Shown in pieces: positions 36,779 through 44,873 of a stretch of 64,000 nt of DNA. Numbering within the stretch: position 1 is the stretch's first letter; every line of letters starts with the position of its first letter. A model generated the notes under the pieces. That model was not told the DNA's origin and searched no databases. It saw nothing but the letters and a program-made list of their open reading frames with translations. The translations under genes and the position numbers were made by a program. The DNA is from Bradyrhizobium semiaridum (GTDB taxonomy: Bacteria; Pseudomonadota; Alphaproteobacteria; Rhizobiales; Xanthobacteraceae): NCBI RefSeq assembly GCF_020329505.1, contig NZ_JAGKJJ010000001.1, positions 310,001-374,000 of the forward strand, written 5' to 3'.

Positions 36779-37204
36779 ATGACCTCATCATCGAATCCAA
36801 TCGAACGCAGTTTCGAACTCGCCGCCGAACGCTCCGATGATCTGACGCCATCGATCTATCGCCGCCTGTTTCGCAAACATCCCGAGGCGCAGGCGATGTT
36901 TCGCAGCGAAGGCTCTGACCACGTGAGAGGCTCGATGCTGTCGCTGACCATCGAAGCCATCATCGATTTCGCCGGCGACCGCCGCGGACACTTCCGGTTG
37001 ATCGAATGCGAAGTATCCTCGCATGATGCGTACGGCACGCCGCGCGATCTGTTCGTCGCGTTTTTCGGCGTGATCGCCGACGAACTGCGCGAGATCCTCG
37101 GCGAACAATGGTCCGGCGAAATCGATGCTGCGTGGCACAAGCTGTTGCGCGACGTCGAAGCCGTCGTGCTGCAGCAGAAACATCTAGTCGGCGAGACACC
37201 GTAG
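36779..37204 (+). CDS. single-domain globin
   Basis: A 141-aa haem globin-like protein without reductase domain. The helical pattern fits a globin: SFELAAERSDDLTPSIYRRL (A/B helices), FRKHPEAQAMF (the conserved Phe at CD1 region), and the candidate proximal haem ligand His82 in IECEVSSHDAYGTPRDLF. The G/H helices are in FGVIADELREILG and AWHKLLRDVEAVV. Possible roles are oxygen or NO binding. The ligand chemistry cannot be read. Directly preceded by a terminator hairpin. Confidence 0.82.
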   Translation: MTSSSNPIERSFELAAERSDDLTPSIYRRLFRKHPEAQAMFRSEGSDHVRGSMLSLTIEAIIDFAGDRRGHFRLIECEVSSHDAYGTPRDLFVAFFGVIADELREILGEQWSGEIDAAWHKLLRDVEAVVLQQKHLVGETP

Positions 37205-37294
37205 CGTCGCCGTTCCGATTGTGACACACTCCCATGATCCGCGGCGCGTGCAACTGACGCCGACGGTCAAAAAATGAAGAGGGAGCAAGCAACG

Positions 37295-38311
37295 ATGCCA
37301 GGGATGGACAAGTCGTCGACGACGAGGCGCGACCTACTGCAGCTTGCGGCCGCCGGTGGCGCAGCCGCAGCGATGTTCGGCGCCATGGGCCCGGCGCTCG
37401 CCGCCGAGATGGGCCGCTCGGAAAAGCCGCTGAAGGCCGCCTTCTCCAACGCCGGATTGCAGGCGACGTGGTGCGCGCAGGGCAAGCAGGCCGCCGAGTT
37501 CTGGGGCAAGCTGTTCAACGTCGAAGTCACCTGGTTCGACGGCCAGCTCGACGCCGTGAAGCAGCGCGCCGCGATCGACAACATGGCCTCGCAAAAATGG
37601 GACTTCGTCGCCATCCAGGCCTTCGGCATCGGCACCCTCACCCAGCCGGTGCAGAAGATGATCGACGCCGGCACGCCCGTGATCGACATGGACACGCTGA
37701 TAGCGCCGCTCGACCAGATCAACGTCCACTCTTTTCTCGCTCCCGACAACGAGTTCATGGGCGCATCGGTGACGCAGGCGCTGTGCAACGCGATGGGCGG
37801 CAAGGGCAAGATCATCATGACCCAGGGCGCGCTCGGCCACACCGGCGCGCAGGGCCGCGCCAAGGGCTTTAATACGGTGGTGAAGCAGTTCCCGAACATC
37901 GAGGTGCTGGACACCCAGCCCGCCGACTGGGACGTCTCCAAGACCGCACGGCTGTGGGAAACCTATCTCACAAAATATCCGCAGATCGACGCGGCGTTCT
38001 TCCACAATGACGACATGGCGCTCGCCGCCTACAACATCATGAAGGCGCGCAACCGCACCAACATCCTGATCGGCGGCGTCGACGCCATGCCACCGGCGAT
38101 CCAGGCGGTCAGCGAAGGCCGCATGTTCGCGACCGTCCGCAATCCGTCCTGCCGCATCCATGGGGGCGCGATCATCGCCGGCGTCGCGGCCGTGGTGGGC
38201 GGCGAGAAGAGCGGCCAGGGCATCCCCAAGCACGTCATCACCGACGGTCCGGTCGTGACCAAGGCCAACGCCCCCGGCATGCAGTGGATGGAGGATCATT
38301 TCCTGATCTGA
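37295..38311 (+). CDS. sugar-type ABC transporter substrate-binding protein
   Basis: A 338-aa periplasmic binding protein of the ribose/galactose type (type I fold). Tat-type signal with twin Arg: STTRRDLLQLAAAGGAAAAM, cleavage near ALAA. The two lobes are recognisable by KAAFSNAGLQATWCAQGKQA and later AAFFHNDDMALAAYNIMKAR and ILIGGVDAMPPAIQAVSEGR. The start at 37295 has AGGGAG 9 nt upstream; 37274 is an alternative. First gene of an importer cassette with the ATPase and permease that follow. The ligand is unknown; see the note on the neighbouring methylthioribose kinase. Confidence 0.9.
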   Translation: MPGMDKSSTTRRDLLQLAAAGGAAAAMFGAMGPALAAEMGRSEKPLKAAFSNAGLQATWCAQGKQAAEFWGKLFNVEVTWFDGQLDAVKQRAAIDNMASQKWDFVAIQAFGIGTLTQPVQKMIDAGTPVIDMDTLIAPLDQINVHSFLAPDNEFMGASVTQALCNAMGGKGKIIMTQGALGHTGAQGRAKGFNTVVKQFPNIEVLDTQPADWDVSKTARLWETYLTKYPQIDAAFFHNDDMALAAYNIMKARNRTNILIGGVDAMPPAIQAVSEGRMFATVRNPSCRIHGGAIIAGVAAVVGGEKSGQGIPKHVITDGPVVTKANAPGMQWMEDHFLI

Positions 38312-38320
38312 GCGGCCCGC

Positions 38321-39823
38321 ATGTCGCAGGGACGCCTCCCTATCCTGGAATTGAAGGAGATCACGAAGGCCTTCGGCGGTGTCGAAGCCCTTCGTGGCGT
38401 CGACTTCGCGCTTCACGCCGGCGAAATCCACGGTCTCGTCGGCGAGAACGGCGCGGGCAAAAGCACGCTGATGAAGATCATCGCCGGCGTGCACCCCGAA
38501 TTCTCCGGCCGCTTCATGCTTGACGGCAAGGAGACCCGCTTCCGCTCGACCCGTGATGCGCATGCCGCAGGGATCGGCATGGTGCATCAGGAGCTCAGCG
38601 TCGCGCCTGATCTCACCGTCGCCGAGAACGTCTTCCTCGGCAACCAGCCGACCAACCGCCTCGGCCTTGTGCAATGGCGGCGGATGGCGCGCGAGGCCGG
38701 CGAGCAGCTGTCCCGTTTCGGCATCGACGTCGACCCGATGACGCGCCTCGGCGACCTGCCGATCGGGTTGCAGCAACTGATTGAGATCGCCCGCGTGCTG
38801 TTCTCGGGCGCGCGCCTCATCATCCTGGACGAGCCGACCTCCGCGCTCTCCCCGCCCGAGGTCGAGCGTCTGTTCACGACGCTGCGCCGCCTGCGCGACC
38901 AAGGCACCAGCATCGTCTTCATCTCGCATTTCATCGAGGACATCCTGCGCGTCTCCGATCTCGTGACTGTGTTCCGCAACGGCCGCAAGGTCGCCGAGAC
39001 GAGGTCCGCCGACACCAGCAAGGGCGCGCTGATCGAGGCCATGATCGGCCGCGGCGGCGAGACGCTGGAGCACAGCTATACCGACGACCTGATGCTGCCG
39101 CCGTCGGGCGGCGGTTCGGTTGTCCTGAAAGCCGATCAGCTCTCGTTCGGCCGCAGCTTGCAGCATGTGTCCTTCGAGGCGCGCGCCGGCGAGGTGCTCG
39201 GCGTCTACGGCTTCATGGGCTGCGGGCAGCTCGAACTGTCGCGCATCCTGTTCGGCAAGCTGAAGCCGGATCACGGCACGCTCGCGGTCGATGGCGCCGC
39301 GAAGACGTTCCGCAGCACCGCCGACGCGCGGCGTGCCGGCGTCGCGCTGGTGCCGGAGAGCCGGCGGGCGATGCTGTTCCACCAGGAGCCGGTCTACAAG
39401 AACATCTCGATCAGCATCCTGGAGCGAATCTCCGCGCTGCTGCTCAAGCCGGTCACCGAACGCGCGATCGCCAAACGCCAGGTCGAGCAGTTGCAGATCA
39501 GGCCGCCGGTGGTCGGGCTCGACCTCGGCATGCTCTCGGGCGGCAACCAGCAGAAGGTGGCGCTGGCGAAATGGCTGACCTACCCGCCGCGGCTGCTAGT
39601 GCTGTGCGAGCCGACCCGCGGCATGGATGTCGGCGCCAAGAACGACGTGATCAACATCGTCCGCGACCTCCGCGCCAAGGGGCTGGCGATCATCGTGCTG
39701 TCGACCGAGCCGGAGACGGTGCTGTCGCTGGCCGACCGGATCCTGGTGCTGAAGCGCGGCGCAGTGGTGCGTGAATTTGCGTGCGAAGCCGTGAGCAAGG
39801 ACCGCCTCTTGGAGGCGGCGTGA
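38321..39823 (+). CDS. sugar ABC transporter ATP-binding protein (RbsA/MglA type, two ATPase domains)
   Basis: A 500-aa fused ATPase. The N-terminal domain is complete: Walker A GENGAGKST (residues 41-49), signature-like LPIGLQQLIEIARVL, Walker B LIILDEPTSAL and H-loop ISHFIED. The C-terminal domain has a degenerate Walker A (GFMGCGQLELSR, no Lys) but an intact signature MLSGGNQQKVALAKWL and CEPTRGMDVGAK, exactly the asymmetry of the RbsA family. It lies 9 nt after the binding protein gene and 9 nt before the permease gene. Confidence 0.92.
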   Translation: MSQGRLPILELKEITKAFGGVEALRGVDFALHAGEIHGLVGENGAGKSTLMKIIAGVHPEFSGRFMLDGKETRFRSTRDAHAAGIGMVHQELSVAPDLTVAENVFLGNQPTNRLGLVQWRRMAREAGEQLSRFGIDVDPMTRLGDLPIGLQQLIEIARVLFSGARLIILDEPTSALSPPEVERLFTTLRRLRDQGTSIVFISHFIEDILRVSDLVTVFRNGRKVAETRSADTSKGALIEAMIGRGGETLEHSYTDDLMLPPSGGGSVVLKADQLSFGRSLQHVSFEARAGEVLGVYGFMGCGQLELSRILFGKLKPDHGTLAVDGAAKTFRSTADARRAGVALVPESRRAMLFHQEPVYKNISISILERISALLLKPVTERAIAKRQVEQLQIRPPVVGLDLGMLSGGNQQKVALAKWLTYPPRLLVLCEPTRGMDVGAKNDVINIVRDLRAKGLAIIVLSTEPETVLSLADRILVLKRGAVVREFACEAVSKDRLLEAA

Positions 39824-39832
39824 TGGAGAGGC

Positions 39833-40870
39833 ATGATGGCAAGCAGTGACAGCGCGACGAGGCCCGCGGATCACCAGCGGCCGCGCGGGCTCGGCAGCTT
39901 CCTGCGCTCGCAGATGCGCAACATCGCGCCGTTCCTGACCCTGATCCTGCTCAGCGGCTTCTTCGCGATCGCAAGCCCCTCCTTTGCGACGCTCGACAAT
40001 GTCGGCAACATCCTGACCCAGGTCTCCGTCACCGGCATCATCGCGGTCGGCCTCACCTTCGTGATCCTGTGCGCCGAGATCGACCTGTCGATCGCCAGCA
40101 TCGCCAACGTCACCGGCATCGCGGTGGCGTATTTCACGCTGCAGGAATCCTACGTCAACATCGCCAACGTTCCGATGCCCGGCTGGGCCGCGATCCTGCT
40201 GGCGCTGGCGCTGTGCGCGCTGCTCGGCCTCGTCAACGCGCTGGGATTGACCGTGATCGGCATCCCCTCCTTCATCATGACGCTCGCCATGATGCAGATC
40301 GCGGCCGGCGTCTCGGCGATGCTGGTGCGCGGCCAGATCGCCTACAAAGTGCCCCCGCTGATCACGACGCTCGGCTCCGGCTCGATCGGCGGCATCCCCT
40401 GGATCGTGATCGTCGCCGCGGTGATGCTGCTCGGCGGCCACCTGGTGCTGACCTACACGCGGTTCGGCCGCTACGTCTACATGGTCGGCGGCAATCGCGA
40501 AGCCGCGGAGTTCGCCGGCCTCAACGTCAAGCTGATCCTCGGCGCCGTGATGGTGATCTCGGCGGTGTGCTCGGGAATCGGCGGCATGCTCGGCGTCGCG
40601 CATTTCGGCAGCGCGCAGCAGAACGAGTTCGACACTTATCTGCTGGATTCCATCGCGGCCGTGGTGGTCGGCGGCACCAGCCTGTTCGGCGGCCGCGGCG
40701 GTATCGGCAACACCATCGTTGGCCTGTTCGTGCTCGGCGTGCTCAACAATGGCCTCGACCACGTCAACATCGACAGCTTCCTGAAGATCCTGATCCGCGG
40801 CCTGATCCTGCTCGCGGCGCTGATCATCAACGTCTACGCGCAGCGGCTGCGCGAGCAGGCGGCGGATTAG
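39833..40870 (+). CDS. sugar ABC transporter permease (RbsC type)
   Basis: A 345-aa inner-membrane permease with about nine to ten helices. The BPD_transp_2 pattern is clear: TGIIAVGLTFVILCAEIDLS near residue 65, the EAA-like loop YMVGGNREAAEFAGLNVKL, and DSIAAVVVGGTSLFGGRGG. It ends QRLREQAAD. Starts 39833 and 39836 (adjacent ATGs) differ by one codon; GGAGAGG is just upstream. It ends the importer operon; a 16-bp hairpin follows and mtnK converges on it. Confidence 0.92.
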   Translation: MMASSDSATRPADHQRPRGLGSFLRSQMRNIAPFLTLILLSGFFAIASPSFATLDNVGNILTQVSVTGIIAVGLTFVILCAEIDLSIASIANVTGIAVAYFTLQESYVNIANVPMPGWAAILLALALCALLGLVNALGLTVIGIPSFIMTLAMMQIAAGVSAMLVRGQIAYKVPPLITTLGSGSIGGIPWIVIVAAVMLLGGHLVLTYTRFGRYVYMVGGNREAAEFAGLNVKLILGAVMVISAVCSGIGGMLGVAHFGSAQQNEFDTYLLDSIAAVVVGGTSLFGGRGGIGNTIVGLFVLGVLNNGLDHVNIDSFLKILIRGLILLAALIINVYAQRLREQAAD

Positions 40871-40986
40871 GTCTGCGGAGGGATTCACTGTTAGACACGT
40901 CATCCCCGCGCAATGGCTTCACCATTGTCGCTAAAGGTGCGAGCTCGTGCGAGCCTCGGACGCCGGGTTGGTTTGCTCAACTCGCT

Positions 40987-41023
40987 CGCTGTTATCGCCC
41001 GGCTTGACCGGGCGATAACAGCG
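40987..41023. repeat. perfect 16-bp hairpin of the Bradyrhizobium REP type
   Basis: CGCTGTTATCGCCCGG-CTTGA-CCGGGCGATAACAGCG is a perfect 16-bp stem with a 5-nt loop. The core cccggcttgaccgggcgat is a repeat I associate with many Bradyrhizobium intergenic regions. It sits between the convergent permease and mtnK genes and could work as a bidirectional terminator, though no T-run is present. Confidence 0.75.
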
Positions 41024-41074
41024 TGCACGGGGACAGAGCCTTGTGCTGTCGCGATATGACCCCACCCTACGCTG

Positions 41075-42379
41075 CTACGATGCGAAATCCGGCTGCCAAT
41101 CACGGGCCTCGCGCGCAGCCGCGGTGACGGCTCCGATCGTGGTGAATGACGGTGCCTCGAGCATCATGGTGCGCGCGAGCTTGAGGCTGCGCGCCTCACA
41201 GATCGCGCGCTGCTTCTCGTCGGCGATCCACTCGAAATCGATGTTGTGGGCGAGGCCGAGGATGCGGCGGATGGTCTTGGCGGCGGCGAATCCGACCGTG
41301 TCCTGGAACAGGCGGGCCATGTAGGCCTGCCGCTCGGTCTCCAGCCTGAGAGCCCCCGCCTTGCCTGCGAACAGCGACTCGGGATAGCCGTCACCCTTGG
41401 CCTCGCTGCGCCACAGCGCCAGGAATTTCCGGGCGAATTCGGTCCAGACGCCCTCGATGGTCTCCAGCAGCCAAGCCTCGAACGGGGCCCGCTCGCCGGG
41501 CGCCCGCTCGTGGCCTGCAGAGGCGAGATAGGCCATCAGCAGGTTGCCGATGACGGCGCCGATATCGAAACCCATCGGGCCATAGAACGCGAATTCAGGA
41601 TCGATCACGCTCGTCGCTGATGCGGTGACCATGATCGAGCCGGTGTGCAGGTCGCCATGGAGCAGCGCCTCGGGGCTTGCCATGAACTTCAGCTTGAGCC
41701 TCGAGATCGCGACATGCAGATCAAAGTCCTCACGGAACGCTGCCGCCGTCGCGTCGAGGTACGGCGCGGTCCAGCGGTTCTGCTCGGCGATGCGGTAAGG
41801 GTCCGTGAAGATCAGATCCTCGGTGATCTTGCACAGCGCATGGTTGCCGGCGAACGCCGCGATCCCCTCCTTCTTCTCCGCGGCTGTCAGCGCGAGGTCT
41901 GATGTGAAGAACAGCGTCCGCGCTAGGAAGGTCGAGATGTCGTCGACGAACCGCGGATACTTGATCCCGCCGATCAGCCCCTTGCGCATGATGATGTGCG
42001 GCTCGAGCAATTCCATCGCGGTCAGCGCCAGCGGCCCGTCGTGATGCAGCACGGCCGGAACGAGCTTCGGCGCCAGCCGCGCCTGATGTCGGAGGGCCGT
42101 GTGCTCGTAATGGGCGCGTGAGAGCGGCAGCGGCCAGCTCTCGCCGACCAGCCGCACATAGGGCAGCGCCTGCTTCACGGCGATGCCGCCGGTCTTTCCC
42201 TTGACGATGAAGACGAGATTGAGATTGCCGTCGCCGACCTCGCTGATCGACCAGTCGGCCGGCGCACCGCGAAGTTGCGTGACGATGGCGGGCAACGCGG
42301 CGAGATAGTCGCGGAGATCGGCTTCCCGCAAGATGCGGTATTGGCTCGGCGGGCTGCCCGGCTGCGCCTGCAGGTTCAT
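41075..42379 (-). CDS. mtnK: S-methyl-5-thioribose kinase
   Basis: Phosphorylates 5-methylthioribose to MTR-1-phosphate in recycling of methylthioadenosine from polyamine/SAM chemistry. 434 aa. Protein-kinase-like fold: the ATP-binding lobe has SEVGDGNLNLVFIVKG and GGIAVKQALPYVRLVGESWP, and the catalytic segment is ALLHGDLHTGSIMV (about residue 237) followed by IDPEFAFYGPMGFDIGAVI. MtnA and an MTRu-1-P aldolase or MtnBCD are not in the window, so only one step is seen. It lies 87 nt downstream of the DUF1467 gene and converges on the sugar ABC importer. Confidence 0.9.
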   Translation of the reverse strand: MNLQAQPGSPPSQYRILREADLRDYLAALPAIVTQLRGAPADWSISEVGDGNLNLVFIVKGKTGGIAVKQALPYVRLVGESWPLPLSRAHYEHTALRHQARLAPKLVPAVLHHDGPLALTAMELLEPHIIMRKGLIGGIKYPRFVDDISTFLARTLFFTSDLALTAAEKKEGIAAFAGNHALCKITEDLIFTDPYRIAEQNRWTAPYLDATAAAFREDFDLHVAISRLKLKFMASPEALLHGDLHTGSIMVTASATSVIDPEFAFYGPMGFDIGAVIGNLLMAYLASAGHERAPGERAPFEAWLLETIEGVWTEFARKFLALWRSEAKGDGYPESLFAGKAGALRLETERQAYMARLFQDTVGFAAAKTIRRILGLAHNIDFEWIADEKQRAICEARSLKLARTMMLEAPSFTTIGAVTAAAREARDWQPDFAS

Positions 42380-42433
42380 CGTGTTTCCTCCTCCGCGTGT
42401 CCCGGGGCGGGTTGATCCCCACTCCCGTTGCCC

Positions 42434-42450
42434 GGGCCGTGCGGCGGCCC
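42434..42450 (-). other. hairpin in the mtnK leader
   Basis: GGGCCG-N5-CGGCCC forms a perfect 6-bp stem in the 87 nt between the DUF1467 stop and the mtnK start, followed by a G-rich stretch and a good ribosome-binding site (GGAGGAGG) before the ATG. It may end the upstream operon or form part of an mtnK leader. No known SAM riboswitch could be matched by eye. Confidence 0.35.
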
Positions 42451-42466
42451 ATCCTGCATCAAGTTG

Positions 42467-42751
42467 CTAGAACGGCATCCCCATCAGCTTCGACAGCCGC
42501 TCGATCGAGAGGTAGCCGGCGTAGTAGGCCCACATCGCGATCGCGAAGATGACGGCGGAGATCAGCGTGGTCCACAGCAGCTTGCGGCCCATTCGCGCCA
42601 GCACCGGCGCGCCAGGATCGGTGCCGGGTGCGCCGCCGCCGTCCTCATGCTGGCTGCGCACGCCGAATGGCAGCGTCAGGAACAGCGTGAGCCACCAAAG
42701 CACGAAGTAGATCGCGAGCCCGGTGGAGATCTGGTACGCCGAGAAACTCAT
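42467..42751 (-). CDS. DUF1467 small membrane protein
   Basis: A 94-aa protein with two membrane helices: STGLAIYFVLWWLTLFLTLP at the N terminus and LLWTTLISAVIFAIAMWAYY near residue 70, joined by a polar loop with GVRSQHEDGGG. DUF1467 proteins regularly follow the methylmalonyl-CoA epimerase gene in alphaproteobacteria; their function is unknown. It lies 6 nt after mce. Confidence 0.85.
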   Translation of the reverse strand: MSFSAYQISTGLAIYFVLWWLTLFLTLPFGVRSQHEDGGGAPGTDPGAPVLARMGRKLLWTTLISAVIFAIAMWAYYAGYLSIERLSKLMGMPF

Positions 42752-42757
42752 GTGGCC

Positions 42758-43162
42758 TCAGGCCTGCTCGATCTCGACCAGCGCGCCGGAGAAATCCTTG
42801 GGGTGGAAGAACAGCACCGGCTTGCCATGGGCGCCGATCTTCGGCTGGCCGTCGCCGAGCACGCGAGCACCGTCGGCAATCAGGCGGTCGCGCGCGGCGA
42901 TGATATCGGGCACGTCATAGCAGATGTGGTGGATGCCGCCGTCGGCATTGCGCTCGACGAACTTCGCAATCGGCGAGGCCTCGCCGAGCGGCTCGATGAA
43001 CTCGATCTTGGTGTTCGGCAGGGTCACGAACACGGTGATGACGCCGTGCTCGGGCAGCGGCACGGCATCGGAAATCTCGGCATTGAAGGCCGTGCCATAG
43101 ATCTTCGCGGCGCTCTTGGCGTCCTTGACCGCGATCGCGACGTGATTGAGCCGGCCCAGCAT
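42758..43162 (-). CDS. mce: methylmalonyl-CoA epimerase
   Basis: Interconverts (2R)- and (2S)-methylmalonyl-CoA in propionyl-CoA use (vicinal oxygen chelate fold, metal dependent). 134 aa. Metal-ligand blocks: LNHVAIAVKD at residue 5-14, GGIHHICYDVPDI near residue 75-87, and the closing ALVEIEQA. Downstream of rnj in the nuo-birA-rnj-mce array; the grouping is conserved though the genes are not in one pathway. Confidence 0.92.
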   Translation of the reverse strand: MLGRLNHVAIAVKDAKSAAKIYGTAFNAEISDAVPLPEHGVITVFVTLPNTKIEFIEPLGEASPIAKFVERNADGGIHHICYDVPDIIAARDRLIADGARVLGDGQPKIGAHGKPVLFFHPKDFSGALVEIEQA

Positions 43163-43202
43163 ATCTTTCTCCCTGATCGTTCTTGTCGTAGCGCGTGCCG
43201 CG

Positions 43203-44873
43203 TCACACCGTCAGAACGTGCACGACGCAGATCGGCTTCTTGCCCCAGTGCTCGTTGATAACGGCACGCACCGCGCGGCGCACCGATTCCCCGAGCGCAT
43301 CCGGATCGCGCCGCCGCGGTTTCGGCAGGCCCTCGACCGTCGAGACCACCACGTCGAACACGATGTCGTCGAGCAGCTCGCCGGCGGCATTCTTCTCCGG
43401 CATACCGACGAGATCAACCTCGGGATCGTCGGCCAGCTGGCCCTGCTCGGTCATGGCGATCGCGACGAAGGCGCAACCGGCAAAGCCCATCCGCCGCCGC
43501 TCGACCACCGCGCGCGACTTGGAATCCTCCAGGATGGTGCCGTCCTTGTAGAGCCGGCCCGCCGGCACCTCGCCGATGACGCCGGGCTCGCCAGGCCCGA
43601 GCTTGATCAAATCGCCGTTGCGGCAGGTCAGCACCTTCGGCACCCCCGCCGAGCGGGCGAGCTTGGCGTGCTCGGCGAGGTGCAGCGCCTCGCCATGCAC
43701 CGGGATCAGGAGCTGCGGCCGCACCCAGGAGATCATGTCGCGCAGCTCGTCGCGGCGCGGATGGCCGGAGACGTGCACGAGGTGCTCGCGGTCGGTGATG
43801 ATCTCGACGCCCTGCGCCACCAGCCCATTGATGATGCTGCCCACCGCCTTCTCGTTCCCGGGAATGGTGCGGGAGGAGAAGATCACGGTATCGCCCTTGT
43901 TCAGAGTGACTTCCGGATGGTCGTCATTGGCGATGCGCGCCAGCGCCGCGCGCGGCTCGCCCTGGCTGCCGGTGCACAGCGCCAGCACCTTGTCCGGCGG
44001 AAAATGGCCATAGAGGTCGGTGCTGCGGAATCTGTGCGAGCCGTCGAGATAGCCGCATTCGCGCGCCACCTGCACCACGCGCTCCATGGCGCGGCCGACC
44101 ACCACGACCTCGCGATCGGCGGCGTTGGCGGCATCCGCCACCGCCCTGACGCGGGCGACGTTGGAGGCGAAGGTGGTGACGGCGACCCGGCCCTTGGCCG
44201 CCTTGACCAGCTTCTTGATGGTCGCGGCGACCTCGGTCTCCGAGGGCGAGCGGCCGTCGCGCACGGCATTGGTGGAATCGCCGACCAGCGCCAGCACGCC
44301 TTCATCGCCGAGCTCGCGCAGCCGCCGCTCGTCGGTCGGCGGGCCGATGATCGGGGTCGGGTCGATCTTCCAGTCGCCGGTATGCAGCACCGTGCCGACC
44401 TCGGTTTTGATCGCCAGCGCGTGCGACTCCGGAATTGAATGCGCGACCGGAATGAACTCGACATTGAACGGGCCGATGTCGACCCGGCCGCCCGACGGGA
44501 TCACGGTGACGGGGATCTTCGGCGGGTTGCGCTCGGCGGCGCATTTGGCCTCGAAAAGCGCGGCGCTGAACTGCGTCGCGTAGATCTTGCAGCCGAGCTT
44601 CGGCCAGAGATCGATGATGGCGCCGAAATGGTCTTCATGGGCGTGCGTCAGCACGAGGCCCATCAGGTTGTTTCGCTCCTTCTCCAGGAAGCGGATGTCG
44701 GGCATGATCAGGTCGATGCCCGGCAGGTGCTCCTCGTCGCCGAAGGAGACGCCGAGATCTACCGCGAGGAAGGAACGCTGATGGCGGTTGCCGAGCCCGT
44801 AGATCGACAGGTTCATGCCGATCTCGCCGACGCCGCCGAGCGGCGCAAAGGTCAGTTCGTCCGGCCGCGCCAT
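43203..44873 (-). CDS. rnj: ribonuclease J
   Basis: Zinc-dependent endo/5'-exonuclease for mRNA decay and rRNA maturation (metallo-beta-lactamase, beta-CASP). 556 aa. The metal motif HAHEDH is at residues 77-82; the other motifs are VAHSIPESHALAIKTEVGTV with LHTGDWKID, ALVGDSTNA, the beta-CASP segment VAVTTFASNVARV, and HVSGHPRRDELRDMI with IPVHGEALHL. The C-terminal domain ends KPICVVHVLTV. Its ATG overlaps the birA stop (TGATG), suggesting coupled translation. Confidence 0.95.
   Translation of the reverse strand: MARPDELTFAPLGGVGEIGMNLSIYGLGNRHQRSFLAVDLGVSFGDEEHLPGIDLIMPDIRFLEKERNNLMGLVLTHAHEDHFGAIIDLWPKLGCKIYATQFSAALFEAKCAAERNPPKIPVTVIPSGGRVDIGPFNVEFIPVAHSIPESHALAIKTEVGTVLHTGDWKIDPTPIIGPPTDERRLRELGDEGVLALVGDSTNAVRDGRSPSETEVAATIKKLVKAAKGRVAVTTFASNVARVRAVADAANAADREVVVVGRAMERVVQVARECGYLDGSHRFRSTDLYGHFPPDKVLALCTGSQGEPRAALARIANDDHPEVTLNKGDTVIFSSRTIPGNEKAVGSIINGLVAQGVEIITDREHLVHVSGHPRRDELRDMISWVRPQLLIPVHGEALHLAEHAKLARSAGVPKVLTCRNGDLIKLGPGEPGVIGEVPAGRLYKDGTILEDSKSRAVVERRRMGFAGCAFVAIAMTEQGQLADDPEVDLVGMPEKNAAGELLDDIVFDVVVSTVEGLPKPRRRDPDALGESVRRAVRAVINEHWGKKPICVVHVLTV

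Noticed and set aside
36580..36840. 86-codon plus-strand frame before the globin
   Set aside because: It crosses the intrinsic terminator and overlaps the globin start; codon use does not look coding. A tRNA was also looked for here and no cloverleaf could be drawn.
37334..40903. Long minus-strand open frames (682 and 435 codons) opposite the sugar importer
   Set aside because: They are antisense to genes with complete ABC transporter motifs, and their sequence is the His/Asp/Arg-rich type produced by reading GC-rich genes backward.
42380..42466. SAM-type riboswitch upstream of mtnK
   Set aside because: The leader has a GC hairpin, but I could not match the conserved cores of SAM-II, SAM-V or SAH riboswitches by eye.
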